The notes below the pieces were generated by a model. The model was given only the letters and a program-made list of their open reading frames with translations. It was not told the DNA's origin and made no database searches. From Enoplosus armatus (Eukaryota > Chordata > Actinopteri > Centrarchiformes > Enoplosidae): a stretch of 64,000 nt of DNA. Below are positions 34,251 through 46,969 of the stretch, piece after piece. Both the position numbers and the translations under genes were made by a program. The stretch lies in NCBI RefSeq assembly GCF_043641665.1, contig NC_092193.1:17121501-17185500 (forward strand). Direction: 5' to 3'. The number at the start of each line of letters is the position of its first letter. Position 1 is the first letter of the stretch.

Positions 34251-34664
34251 GACAAACTGAACAACCTCCAAAAACTGGAAGAGTGGTCCTGTCATATAAT
34301 TTAGTTAAGTAAAAGTAGCAAAACAGCACAATGAAAATATTCTGTTACCAGTAAAAGTCTTTCAAAATGTTACCAAAGTAAAAGAACAGAAGTGTGAACA
34401 AAATGTGCTTAGACCTGTAATGATTTGCTAGCAAACGCTTACTTACCCATCCATCAGTTACGGGGCAACATTATCATTCACTCACCATTGAATGTCCAAT
34501 ATTCACTCTTCTTTTAGCTCTGTTTTGGTCTCTACCAACGACATTACTTTCCCCTGGAGACCCACCCAGCATGACCTGAGAAAAAAGCAGAGGAGTCAAT
34601 TTGTGGGTCGAAAAGGCTCTGTGAAACCTTTTCATAATGAGGTCAGGGTGATGCCGTGTGCCCC

Positions 34665-34665
<1 letters not shown>

Positions 34666-34699
<34 letters not shown>
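34666..34699 (+). repeat. (GT)n microsatellite
   Basis: About 16 GT units, intergenic. Confidence 0.95.
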
Positions 34700-34701
<2 letters not shown>

Positions 34702-35724
34702 TCAAACGCCTTGAGAAAGGTTTATTTCATGTTTGAGCGGATTAGCCGGACCAAACTCCTGGGAGGATTGCAGGCTGCTACAACTTGCATGCAGCAGAAA
34801 CGACTCCACAGCCAAATTTAAAGGTAGCGGTGATGACGATGAGAGCTTGTGACTGTCTGCCCCCTCCGAGCCCTCCTCTCCTCCTCATCCCTGCGACGGG
34901 TGGTGACACAGAGCGAGGAGAGGGAGGCCCAGTTGTTACGCAAAGTGAAATTTGGGTTGAGGACTCTGTAATTTTATCTGGCATGAGTACACAGGGAATA
35001 TTACATCATGATGCAACCTGCTGTATGCTTCAGTAGGTGTATTCCTCATGCCTTTAGCGGAGGGTCATTCAGTCATGGAGCGTGAGCGCCTCCTAGTGTC
35101 AGAAAGGTGAAGTGCAATGTCTAAACGCCACGATGCAATGCACACAACAGAGAACAAATATAGAAGCTACTCACAGCTGCAAGAATTTCAAAGAATTAGC
35201 GGATGGTGATGAAACAGCTCCAGGAAGATCTAAAAACACAATACAAAGTATGAAAGTAAATCTTTGGAAAACAAGTTTTCCCTTTCTCTGTGAAGTTTGA
35301 CTGGCAGTGGCATTCCAAGGTCGCAGTTTGTATCAACAAACATTGAGATATAATTTATCAGCATTATACACTACATGTGCATTATTGTACATACAAGCAG
35401 AATTCATAGATTCAAACAGGGTTATAGTTACCATTAAGACATCAAGTTCATGTTTTGTTTTTTAAGGACAGGATCTGGGAGCACACAAATATGACACATG
35501 TTGAGTTTCTCCAACAATGACTCAACTATTTGATTTGATAAACTAAATTTGACTGGCATAAAACTGATCAAATTAAAGCGAAAGGAAATCTGTATCTTCC
35601 ACCAGAATTACATACTGAGCACCACATGTTTCCAAATAATGAAAATGTATTAATAAATAGCAAAGACTAAAAACACACAGGAGAAAATACTAAATAAATA
35701 ACAGTTAAAAATGAATGTTAAAGT

Positions 35725-36140
35725 GTTAAGGGATTAGTTCGACATTTTGGTGAAAAAAACTTGCAGAAGGTTAGATGAGAAGCTCGATACCACTTTCATA
35801 TCTGTATGGTACATAGGAAGCTACAGCCAGGACACAGTTAGCTTAGCAAAAAGACTGGAAAAAAGTTGGCATGGCTCCGTAGTTCACGCTGATTGTCCAG
35901 CAACCACGGTCCAAGCAGCTGCTCACTTGTTTAATGAGCATTAGAGGTGCTGGTAGGTGGATTTAGTTAGTTCTGGACAGGGCTTGGCTAGCTGTTTTCA
36001 GTCTTTATGTTAAGCTAAGCTAACCGTCTCCTGACTGTAGTTTCTTATTTAGCATACAGACATGAGAGTGGTATCAATCTTCTCATCTAACTCTTGGCAA
36101 GAAAGCAAAGAAGTGTATTTCCCAAACTGTTCCTTTAAGT
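35725..36140. repeat. Fold-back MITE-like element, copy 3
   Basis: The best-preserved copy: GATACCACTTTCATATCTGT on the left and CAGACATGAGAGTGGTATCA on the right, TTAGCTTAGC inside the left arm and TAAGCTAAGCTAACC in the right arm, ending CCCAAACTGTTCCTTTAA. Confidence 0.75.
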
Positions 36141-36795
36141 ATTAATTCATTCATTAAATTCAGGGGACATACCAGACAAGTCTTCATGATTTGTAAGGTA
36201 TGTATAGGTAATAATCTATAAAACCTATTAAAATGATGTAGTTTACAATAAAACACAAAGTTATTGTTTGATTGATGTCTGCGGCACATGTATTATACCA
36301 TTTCCTGTCAGAACAAAATAGAAAAGTACATTCATTGCTTGTATACTGACCACAAAAACATTATACTTCATAAGTTAGTATATAGTACGCACAGTGCACC
36401 CTTAGCTTTGTGTATAAGGACACAGTTTCAGTCAGACTGTGGAGTTGTAGACGGAAGGGTAACTACATCTGACTGGACTGTGGCTGCCATCCGTGTTCAG
36501 CTAACGATGAAAAGATCCGATGGGTGACAGAGTTCAAATGAGGCATTTTGTTTCTTTCTCTTTTTTTGTATAAAGTCGGCCACAGTCTCAAAATAAAGCT
36601 TCCAGGGTCCCACGAGAAGTGGGCTTGTAAACAAAAGCTGTCATGTTGTTGTGATGGCTGTAGTACATGGAGGATCAAGTCAGTGTTCTGAACCCAGGCC
36701 TGTAATGTTGGAAGAAGACTCAAGTGCTCATTTTGAGAACTGGGCCTTGCCCTAAGGTAAATGAAACAATATAGTGGCCTAAGCTATAAAGACGT

Positions 36796-37376
36796 TTACG
36801 TAAGAATTTCACAGAATTCATCATTAATTTGTCCTGGAAAGTCCCAGATCAACTCACAAATCTGTCGTGGCAGGGCACTCTGAGTCACCTCACACCTTCT
36901 TGCACTGATTTGGTGGCCTATTGAAAGGTCCTCATGCCCACATCGTGACGGTGAGACTGCTGCCTCCTCCACCTGGATGTCCACTTGATTTGGTTCCTCT
37001 CCGTTTGTATACACACTCTTCATTTCTTGATTATTTGCTATGCGGCCTGCATGCCGCTGATGATGCAGCTGCAAAATCTGTGCTGTTGTTTTACCACAGC
37101 TGGGAGCATCTGCAGGAGCAGAGCCACACCGCCAAGCTAAACTGTGTACTCCACACTACTCTACGTTGCAAGTGATCTCTGACAGAGCTTTCTGAAGTAT
37201 TTCTGTTGGAAGTGAGCGAACATCACTGGCACCCATGCTACGTACTCTTCTGTAAACTGTGGTTGAATCTAAAAAAAGCCTATACCCAAGTTTGGAGAAG
37301 CAATCGTACGACAGAGTGTCACTGCTGCCCTTTTCCATGAAGTCAGCAGCGGTGACAGAAAGCCTAACAACCTCTG
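36796..37376 (-). pseudogene. Unrecognised protein-like reading frame with one in-frame stop
   Basis: Reading right to left from a good acceptor (CCCCTCCTTTGCAG before 37376), one frame stays open for about 580 bases except for a single TAG at 37156-37158. The first part reads VVRLSVTAADFMEKGSSDT, then YDCFSKLGYRLFLDSTTVYR and SMGASDVRSLPTEILQKALS. The second includes KTTAQILQLHHQRHAGRIAN, GHEDLSIGHQISARRCEV and ICELIWDFPGQINDEF. Amino-acid composition looks like real protein and not low complexity, but I recognise no domain. It could be the last exon of an unknown gene ending at the TAG, a degraded transposon-derived gene, or chance. Neighbouring exons were not found. Confidence 0.3.
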
Positions 37377-40300
37377 CAAAGGAGGGGATAAACATAATTA
37401 TGGATTACACAGTTTTGAGCTGTTGAGGACAGATAGCTGAACTGCTGCAGCTATTTATCTCCAGTATATGCTCTGCATGACTCGGAGGTTACGTTAGGTC
37501 ATCCTGGATGAATCTTCCTGTTCACTGTCACACAGTGTTTTCTGTTTTAAATACAAATACAAAATACGTCATTGAAATCATTCTGCTTAATGAAGCAGCC
37601 ATAAGCCTGTCATGAATTTTGAGAGCTGTGTCAGACTAGCAGTCTACCAACGTGACACAAATAGAAGAATTTATGCTCTAATATATATGTTCTCGCTGTC
37701 TGACTCATGTTGTTTTTCAGGAACTTAAGAGAGCAGAGTTGTTTTTCCGTTTGATTGTAGTAAGTGGTGTTTGTGATGTGGGTTCAAATGAAGTTTTAAG
37801 AGGTTTACTCAAGTACAAGGGTCATTGAATTTTGTCATGTAACCAGAAAAGAGGTCCTTAAACCACAAGTGCTTAGTCGTAGTGACCGCACACTCTGCAA
37901 GGGTGTATTAAATAAAATAGCCTTGAATTTAAAAAAAAAGGCTCATGCAAGATCGTTGAGATGAAGGTCCTCTTCATTACTAGAACTCTTTTCTTTTCTT
38001 TTGTAGGAGGAATGTATTTTATTGAGATTTTGCATTTGTACACGTGTATTTGTGTGTTTTGCAGACAGCTGACTCACTGCTGGCGCTGATTGAAGGCCTG
38101 TGAAAGAAACACACATTGTATTTCAATTTTTGGGTGCCGAAAAAGTGACTGAATTGAGTGTTTGTGCAATTAGTTAAGGGGCCCCCACTATTTTTTGCAC
38201 ATGAAGTTCAATGTACTTGTCCCAAGGGGTACTAGTTGTATAATGTCTTCTGTGGCTCTGGAAGAGGAGCGCCATTCTCACCAATTTAAATGGTGGGACT
38301 TCATTGGCTAAAGGTGATGTCACGTACTTCTGCTCACCAATCAGGGTTTAGCAACATTTAAATCAGTTGTACAATCTGCTGTACAAAGTAGATTTGGTAG
38401 TTTTGCTCACACAGTATGGTGTGGTAATGTGTTGGTGTTGAGGATCTCTGCAGACACTTACAGTTACAAGCCTCAGGTAGCCACACTGTAACCACAAACT
38501 AACTAACCAGCTGAAATGAAGTACTCTGAACATACCACTCATTTGTTGATTCACTGTATTTATACTGCTTCTTTAGGCACCTACTTTGGACAAAAAATGT
38601 TCACACTTATTGTATATTCACATTCATGTTCATTTACACGCCCTTGCTATCTAAAACCAATGTGAAACAGTCCAGGAGACGCTCCAGCAGCCTCTCCAAC
38701 TATGTCTTCGTCCATAATGGACACTGTGATGGAGGCGTGCTGCTGGGGGGACGGAGGAGACAGAGAACTCCACTGGCCTTTTTAATAGATTGACTCATTA
38801 AAAAGAAGACACACACAGACTTGCAAATGTATGTCAAAGATGCAATTAGAAACATCGAGAGAGTGCTCTTAAATGTCAAATTTCTTTAGCAGTAACTGCA
38901 TTCACTGCTGTAAAAATGCCACCGTGTAAGTACCCAGAGTATAAATAAAGTCTTCATTCGAAGCTGAAAAAAACCTTTTTTCTTCTTCTTTTTCTTTTTG
39001 AAGTGAAAAAATGTTGATCTATTCTTTTCTTTACTTACTTACTTTCTTGTGACCAAGATGCAATTATCTCATTGGGCACAGAATTACTTACTCCTATAAT
39101 GAAATTCAGTGGCACCCATAAACCATGAAAATACTACAGATTAATGGATTAGTAGGGAGTTACAGTCTTACAACTCAAAAGCGTGGTGCTTGGAGAGGAG
39201 AGGTGGAGCTGTGTAGATTTTAACAGACTGTAATTGCATCCCATGAATATGCCTCTGCGGGCGCAGGTGCAGTCCAAGAGGAGCTGTATACAATTACAAG
39301 AAACCCTCCTGACATAAATCTGACATTGCGTCATCATCATCATCATCTTATGTGATGCTGCAAACAAAAAACGGTGAGAGAATGTCCCACTGTGAGCCGC
39401 CATCAGCCACTGTGGGCTCCCCCGCGACCTTGCCACCTCACATATGATGGTTTGCCTTAAAGCTCCTCGGGGGAATGTATTTCAACAAGAGCAGACGCCC
39501 TGGCATCCAGGACAGTCACACATTTGGGACACTTTTTTTAAAATATCATGTTTCTGTTGTACACCACAGGTTTCTGTTTCTTTCCCTTTGCTGTTTGTCC
39601 ACACAGAGAAGGCTTTGTTAGCAAGGCAGTGGGCGGCAGATGATAGGATTTAATACGTGTTTCCTGGACAAGGCCAACACTGCATGCGATGTGGATGTAA
39701 AACCTGTGGCAAGAATAGGTCATGAATAAGAAGATTTTTCATCCTTCATGTACGTCATGTATTCTAATTTTTCTTCACATATGTACTTTTAAATTATTTT
39801 TGATTTAGAAATGCAAAGTAAACACACACCATATGTTACCATATTCCAGCTGCTCCGCTCCTTTTTTCGCTTCTTATATCTGCAGCCCTCTTCCTCCCCT
39901 GAACCAACCCCCACAAAAACAGTGTTAACAGTCACACTCCTTACAACACACAAACTCTCCAATAAACAACAGAGTAATGATTACAAACACTGCAAAGGGG
40001 CGAGGAGGACTTAGGAGGTTGCTATTTTCCAAAGAATGATGACTGCGTTCCTGATCTTTCACCGTTTTAGAAGAGACATGTCTAAATATTTAATATCGCT
40101 AGAGGATAGGTTGTAAAGGTTTGTCTTGCAACAGTTTAAGCTGTTTGTAGCTCACTGTAATCATTCCTCCTGCTCATACTGGCCATTAAAAGATTTCCAC
40201 TGAAGTGTGCACTGTTTTCACTTTTTCACCTGACTGCCTGGTCTGCACATTTGGTTAAAGAAAGTTTTGACATTTAACGGTGCATTCTTTCACCTCAACA

Positions 40301-42700
40301 AGTGTGTCACAAGGTTAAAAGAGTTTGGTCCATGGTAGTATTAATAGTAGTGTTGGAACTGATCTCATGTGCGTGTTTTGGGGTATTCAGATGAATCGTG
40401 GTTTAACTCAGAAGGGCTGCTTCATCGTCTAATGCGTCTAATTCACAGCTGGTGCTTAATTGTTTCGGACTCGTGACCCATCGCCACAGGTTGCACGTCT
40501 TTGAGCAGTTCAGCCAAAGGGTGATTGAAAACATTTTGTTGCAGAAATGTTTTTTATTCCCCTTTTCTATCTTACTACATAATCTCACAACCCCACAGAT
40601 GAATGTTGCAACCCCCTTTTGTAAGGTCTTGACCCCCAGAGAGGGACTGCTCTGGTGACATCTATCCACACAGATAGTTTTGATGTCATTTCGCCAACAT
40701 TGTACTTATCCAACCTTTGAGATTTTGGCCAATACAACGGAGGAATTCTGTTGTTTGAATTCACAGCACTGAAGAATATACTCCTTCACCAACAGTAAGT
40801 AGTCCCAATGAAAGCTGCTGCTGACAGTGAGGTCTGTGGATTATCAGGAGTAACAGGGACAGCAAGGATGGAAAGCAAGCTCAGAGGTTATGGTTCAATA
40901 CCTCCAAAATGGTCACAGTTTTTTTTTTTTTTTTGGGGGGGGGGGCAGGATAATGATAAGATAATCACTTCACTTCAACTCAAACCAAATGTTAAAAAGA
41001 CACTGTTGACCTGGCAGGATGTTAAGACGTCTCGTAACAGTCAAAGCTTTTTGTCTCAGTCAGCCTGACACAGAAGTCCAATTAATGCCTGACTAAATGG
41101 AGGCACCAATGGGAGCATGTCAGTTTCCTGCCGGGGAAGTTATTGGAGCCCCTGCTTTGGGATTAAAAGCTGTGATTGAATTAGACACCACTGCAGGGGG
41201 AGGCAGAGAAACAGGGAGGAAGGGGGTGCAAGACAGTCAGGCGTGTGCAGCCGGCCAAAACTGTAAATGTTCTGCCCTCTGACAGAAGCCCTGTTGATGA
41301 TTTATTACACACAGAATTCCCTGTTCCCGTCCTTGCTTGTCTGTAAGTGCACTGCGTAGGATGTTTCTCATTGGGCTGGTCTATTAGCCGATCAGTCATC
41401 AGCATATCAGCTCAGCTCTCCCCTGTACGCATGCATGAATATTCCTTCTTATTAATTATAGGCTTTTGGTTTGCAGTAGGGAAAATACTCATCTGAGTTT
41501 TAAGGTTGTGAATATTTTACTTGCTAATGTTCAAGCAACACCTGATGACTCACATGCTGCACGTTTGAAATCGAAGCATATGTTCACACATTAAGATATC
41601 TTTACCCTGACTTTCATTCTCTGGCGAGTCACTGCAGATGAAATAAGATGTAATGAGACTGTGCTGATCATGCAGTGCAGCTCAGATTAGGCTGGATCTA
41701 ATTATGTTTTGAAATATGAAAACAACAACAAAACACACATTAAAACATGCACAAGGCTGTTACCATTCACGGTCACTATTTGCATGTGAACCGACTTGCT
41801 AATTGTTGTCAGTTCAATAAGGCCGTGTTCAGGCCGACAGGAGCCCTGCGTGAAAAAAACGTGGCCCTCTCTTTCGCTTGAATTCGCTTTCTGTGAGTAT
41901 TACAATCTGTCTGAATCACTGCTGACACAGCTTCTCATTGGCCAGTTGCTTGAGGGTCGCCATTGTGGTTGTATTTGCTTGAAATATTGCATGCAAATAA
42001 AAGTATATCCAGTCAGGGCCCTTTAACAGCTTTTATAGTTAGTTGTAACAAGACTGAAGAGTCTAATGGCAACTCTGTGAGGCTGTACTTCAGCACAGCG
42101 AGCTAAATGCTAGCAGTAGCATGGCAACACAATGACAATGCTAACTTTCTGACCAAGTATGTATACAGTGCACACCATCTTAGTTTAGTCACACCATCTG
42201 TTATTAATGATTCTCAGGTTTAATGAGATATTGGCATAATTTAATTATATATATAAATGGAAAATGTGTGACTTGTTTCATTTCTTCAACAAGACCTCTT
42301 TGTGTCTTATTATAAATTCTTATTTTATTATTGATTTGAGTGTATGTTTATTTTGTCTTTGACTTGGAATAAATGGGAATAGTAACATATGTATTTTTTT
42401 TCTATACGCCTCGACTCCACACGCACACACATCCAGGCCATGGGTTCCAGGGTCAAAGCAATCTCAACCTTAATTTTCACATTGCTGCCTTACGTGGTTT
42501 TTCAATGGGAAGGGTAATAGAATGGGGTATAGAGTCTCTGTAGGCTCACATATAAAGATAATGGAAATGTGTGTGTGTGTGAGTGTGTGTGAAAAAGAGT
42601 GATAGAAAAAAAAAGAAAATGACAAGAAGTTGAATTGGAGGAGAGCGACTAAAGACTGTGGCTAATGGTCAAGGCTGCAAACAAGATGCTCTGGTGATGA

Positions 42701-42739
42701 AGAGAGAGACAGAGAGAGAGACAGAGAGAGAGAGAGAGG

Positions 42740-42781
<42 letters not shown>

Positions 42782-42824
42782 GAGGGAGAGAGAGAGAAAG
42801 AGAGGGAGAGAGGGAGAGAGAGAG
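42701..42824 (+). repeat. (GA)n polypurine tract
   Basis: About 124 bases of GA units with GGGA and GAAA variants. It explains the repetitive RERE open frame on the plus strand and the Ser-Leu frame on the minus strand. Confidence 0.95.
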
Positions 42825-44035
42825 GTGGGGTGAACTGCAGCGCTCAAATACGGGAAGTTAAGGCAGCTGTGACGCACTGAAGCACCAAAGCAGTCAAGAC
42901 AAAGTGCCAGAAAAGTCCAGGATGCAGAGAAATATGATCATCACAGAACTTCTCACATTTCTACGGATCTTGTTCCTCTTGTAAACAAGAAGAGGATACA
43001 GCCCTCGCGGAGCCCACAAACTGCAGGTGTGTTGGGGTTTTTCTTGTTACTGACATGTGGTTATCTTAATAACTCTGTTGCATGTTGAATGGATACACAA
43101 ATCCAGAGTGTGGGACTCTAAACAAAAGCCTCTCTGGAGTCAGTCTGCTGAACATAAATCCCTAATAAGACAACATTGTTAGTCTTAAACAACAAGGAGA
43201 GACTATACCAAACATATTTAAGAACATTATAGAAAGCTTACTCCATTTCCAGCATAATTACAGGCGAGGAGAGCATGTGAAATTGTGTCAAACATATAAA
43301 TGATTGCTGCCATGGTGATACTGCATATACCATTTATTCCTTCAACTGATTAGGCTGCTTTTTGTCTGCATGTTGCTGCCAAGCATAGTTTGTCTGCTAG
43401 TCGCTATAGACGAGAGCTACAGCTGCTTTGTAACAACAGTCTGCTGTATGTGAACGGGTCAGAAATTTAAAGTTAGGATATCACTTAGGTATATCATACC
43501 TTTGGGAGGTTTTGTGGTGGCCACAAATATGCTGGAAACAGTTTCACAATACATTTTCTGACCCTAATATTGTTCCAATGAATAGACACAGTGGTGAGAA
43601 GTCCTTGTTTCCCTGCCTTTCATAGTTCAACAAACCAGATGATTTAGTGTTTGAAGAAAATACAGTTAACAGCGGGAAATTAAAAAATCATATTGCTCCA
43701 ATAGTCACACTCTCAGTCTCATTTTTAATCAGATTCAACAAATTCCCCTTTCACAGGACAAACAAGCATTTCGTCCAGTGGGAAAAAAAAGGTACCAGTA
43801 CAATGTATGACGTTTACCATCATAGCTTAAAGTTGCATTCCAGCAATTTAGTGTTACACTTCCATAAAGTTGAGGGACTCACAAGACATAGATTTAAAAT
43901 AAAGTGGTCAACATCGAAGCAGCAAATGATGAGAGCATCTAGTACGGGTCTAGTACTTCTCATGATGAGTGAACTAAACTGAAATTTTCTCCTCCAGGTT
44001 TCAGAAGCTGAGTAACCTTCTTGCCAATCAGCAAC

Positions 44036-44723
44036 ATGCCGCAGCTGAACTGCTCCCTTGCAGCTCTTTTCACAACTGGTGCCACAGTTTTCAGTGACGT
44101 TGGCTGCCCCGAGGCTGCTGTAGTGTGTGGGATGAATATGTCCTGGGTGTTGGCTAACGCTACAGCACAAGATCTTGATGATATGTGCTTGAGCGAGGAG
44201 GAATACCTGGCCAGGCACCTGGGGTCTCGGAGGTCCCCTGTGTTCTTTCCCGTCTGTCTCACCTACCTCACCATCTTCATGGTCGGCGTACTGGGCAATT
44301 CCCTGACCTGCACAGTCATTTTGCGCTACAGGGTGATGCAGACGCCCACCAACTACTATCTGCTGAGCCTGGCCGTGTCTGACCTGCTGGTGCTGCTGCT
44401 GGGCATGCCGTTGGAGCTCTACGAGATGTGGCAGAACTACCCCTTCCTGTTCGGGGAGGGAGGCTGCTACTTCAAAACCTTCCTGTTTGAGACCGTCTGC
44501 TTCGCATCCATCCTCAATGTCACAGTGCTCAGTGTGGAGCGCTACGTGGCGGTGGTGCACCCCCTCAAAGTCAAACACGTGACCACACATGCTCACGTCA
44601 AGAAGGTCATCTTCATGCTGTGGGTGCTGTCCATGTTGTGTGCTGTGCCAAACACCAGTCTGCATGGGATTTTGGTGCTGCCTCCGAGGTTTGGACGACA
44701 GTTTCCCCTATCTGCTATCTGCT
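44036..44723 (+). CDS. nmur1: nmur1 coding exon 1 (N-terminus to extracellular loop 2)
   Basis: 688 bp from ATG to a GTACGT donor, phase 1 out. Covers the glycosylated N-terminus and TM1-TM4, ending PLSAIC in loop 2; that Cys pairs in the family with Cys144 of GGCYFKT. Confidence 0.94.
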
Positions 44724-46837
44724 GTACGTATAGAATTAAAATGTTATTATTGCTATTATTTTAGTCTACAGCCATGCTAGTGGCTCTGTGAGGATAAAGG
44801 CAATATCAGCATGCTAACGTGCTCACAGTGAGAATGCTAAAGTGCTGATGTTTGACGATGACGATGCTTACCACCTTAGTTTAGCATGTTAACATTTGAT
44901 AATTGCACTAAACACAAAGTAGGCCACACAACAAGTTGTTGGCAATCTCATTAGTTCTGCAAGTATTTGGTCATTAACAAAGTATTGGACAATTAAATTT
45001 TTCACCCCTGATGATTGCGCTAGATCAAAAAAGGGATCCCTAAAGTTATTACAATTCATCCTGACGGGGACATGAATATCTGTACAAGATGTCATACCAC
45101 ACCATCCGATCCAATAGAAATTTCACTGAAAACCACCAATTCAACCTCATGATGAACCAATAAAATAGTCGTTGACATATTTCAGTCTGGAGCAAAGTGG
45201 TGGACAGACCGACATTGCCATCCCTAGAACCATGTGGCTAGCATGGCTTAAAAGGGCTACGAGGTGGTATATAAAGCTATAATACCCATGCATACACCTT
45301 GGATCATGATCTAACTGACAAATCTACTCTACCCCCACTGTGTTACGTCTCCATCATCAGTTGTGGTCAAGCCCACCTGGATGTACAACCTGATCATCCT
45401 GATTTCCACGTTGGTCTTCTTCCTGCTCCCCATGCTGATGATTAGCATTCTCTACCTGCTCATTGGCTTGCGGCTGCACAGGGAGAGAGTGATGACCAGG
45501 TGTAGCTTTGGACCAGAAAGTCTCTCCAGGTCCCACATGCAGAAGCTGAGCAAACGCAACCTGCAAGTCACCAAAATGCTGAGTAGGTGTCATTTCATCC
45601 ATGTTTTCTCCAAGCTGCTGAGGAGCAGACAACTGAACTTAAACTGACTGTATGCATGTGTGTGAATGAGTGTTTACACCCATTGTTCCATGTGCATGTG
45701 TTATTTCTCCATGCTGTTTTTCCATTTGACTATTTTTAACTTACATCTTTAACTTACAGCCCATCTGTCGTTATGTCTTGTCGTCTGTCACATGCCGGTG
45801 ATTGGACTGACGTCATGATTCTTAACGTGTCTGGCAATAGAGTGCTGCAGGCCTTTGGGATTTTTCAATGGGATTTTGGATTATTGCAGAAAATAAACTG
45901 TGTGGCAAACAAAGGTTTATGATACTTACATGTTGTGTTCAGCAAGATAATCTTCACAAATGAAGACCACTTTTTCAAGACACTGATTTTTGAAGCGTAA
46001 ATGGAATCACCAGAAGTAAAAAGCTAACGTTAGGCTATAAACGAACAACACCACAGTCGCATTACTTCAACGTCACCACCACTAAGCTTAATTTTTAAGA
46101 GAATATAAATAGATATAGATATATAGACAGATAGATATAAAGTTTAAACACAACGAGGCTGTGAAGGCGGACTAGTGAGTAGATGACTTTCCATGTCGGC
46201 ATGAAGACGTTAATGTCTGTGACAACCACTGTAGTCTCATTCAGCCTTTTTTAAGACGCATAAAACCTTCAAAATTCAGGAGTGGGGTATCTACTGACAT
46301 GTTTTGTGTTTTAAAAGAAAACGTTGAAATCTCTTAAGCTTGTGTTAACCACAGACCTTATTTCAGGCATCTAACCAAATACCCATTCAAAAAACCCATT
46401 GACTTTGAGACAAGGGTGTAAAAATGCTAACTCATTTCTGGGTTTTAGGACTCGTTCCTGCAGCGTTCCTGCTGTCAGTTTATCTGCCCAGTTGACTATC
46501 ATTCACCTAAACTGTCCATCTGGCCTGTCCAGGTGTGCTGGTGGTTGTGTTTGGTCTTTGCTGGGCTCCATTCCACGTGGACCGCTTGATGTGGAGCTAC
46601 ATTGACACCGAGCATCACCATAAGGTCTTTGAGCACGTCCACATCGTCTCCGGAGTCTGCTTCTACCTGAGCTCTGCCATCAACCCCATCCTCTACAACC
46701 TCATGTCCACCAGGTTCAGAGAAATGTTCAGTCAAGTTACCTGTTCTTCCAACAGCTGGCCGACTCGCTCCAGTTTACAGATGACACAACGCAGCACCTT
46801 GAGCGAGACAACGGCCAACAGTACGAAATTGACTTAG
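44036..46837 (+). CDS. nmur1: Neuromedin-U receptor 1-like GPCR gene (3 coding exons)
   Basis: Seven-transmembrane, Gq-coupled type receptor for neuromedin U/S peptides. The joined exons give 404 residues, close to mammalian NMUR1. N-terminal glycosylation sites at N5, N34 and N41; TM1 [22 protein letters not shown]2 [20 protein letters not shown]; the NMUR-typical [20 protein letters not shown]3 ending SVERY (ERY at 168-170); TM4 followed by [10 protein letters not shown]5 [17 protein letters not shown]6 [17 protein letters not shown]7 NPILY (354-358). [16 protein letters not shown] and LLIGLRLRRER-like sequence favour NMUR1 over NMUR2. Start is the ATG at 44036; the frame runs upstream only to a TTG. 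A CTCCTCCAG acceptor just upstream (43996) suggests a 5' UTR exon. Duplicate a/b status in teleosts is unresolved. Confidence 0.93.
44765..45225 (+). repeat. Interspersed repeat filling nmur1 intron 1
   Basis: Occupies most of the 637-bp intron (44724-45360). Starts near CATGCTAGTGGCTCTGTGAG, contains GCATGCTAACGTGCTCACAG, CACTAAACACAAAGTAGG, AAGTATTGGACAATTAA and ends near GACATTGCCATCCCTAG. Matches the repeat at 1230-1575, and an inverted part at 51090-51270. Confidence 0.7.
45361..45582 (+). CDS. nmur1: nmur1 coding exon 2 (TM5, intracellular loop 3)
   Basis: 222 bp, phase 1 in and out. Starts after CCATCATCAG and encodes [40 protein letters not shown] and the basic loop 3 ending QVTKML. 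Donor GTAGGT. Confidence 0.93.
45583..46532 (+). other. nmur1 intron 2
   Basis: 0.95 kb between coding exons 2 and 3, A/T-rich with an imperfect TAGATA run near 46108-46140. No coding sequence or recognised repeat family is seen. Confidence 0.6.
46533..46837 (+). CDS. nmur1: nmur1 coding exon 3 (TM6-TM7 and tail)
   Basis: 305 bp including TAG at 46835-46837. Acceptor GGCCTGTCCAG; encodes [40 protein letters not shown], then a Ser/Thr-rich tail ending NSTKLT, a likely phosphorylation region. The CWAP and NPILY motifs are intact. Confidence 0.94.
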
Positions 46838-46915
46838 GCTCTTCTGATCCAGTCTGGGCCAACGGAAGCCCAAGAACACGAAACACAGATGTGGGACAAA
46901 TTAAAGGATAAACTG

Positions 46916-46921
46916 AATAAA
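46916..46921 (+). terminator. Possible nmur1 polyadenylation signal
   Basis: AATAAA 79 bases after the nmur1 stop; a repeat begins soon after (about 46970). A second AATAAA occurs near 47061. Use of either is not shown by sequence alone. Confidence 0.4.
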
Positions 46922-46969
46922 TAAGTGGAGAAACTAAACTATTACAAGGAATGAGGGTTCATTGAATGG

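Larger units (their letters stand above)
27421..43995. other. Gene-poor interval between ephb3 and nmur1
   Basis: 16.5 kb without a recognised gene. It holds the promoter-like patches, the repeats and the reading frame listed separately, a G run at 31641-31650 and a T/G run at 40921-40945. Sequence around 40440-40660 (CTCGTGACCCATCGCCACAG) looks like an old interspersed repeat. The remaining open frames are short and motif-free. Confidence 0.6.

Noticed and set aside
38626..38793. 55-codon plus-strand frame (MFIYTPLLSKTNVKQSRRRS...)
   Set aside because: Protein-like composition but short, unrecognised, without good splice or promoter context; could be chance or an old repeat.
42658..42877. 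Arg-Glu and Ser-Leu repetitive open frames on both strands
   Set aside because: Products of the (GA)n tract, low complexity.
43820..44665. 281-codon open frame on the minus strand over nmur1 exon 1
   Set aside because: Antisense shadow of the GPCR exon; His/Gln-rich with no domain, while the plus strand gives a full 7TM sequence.
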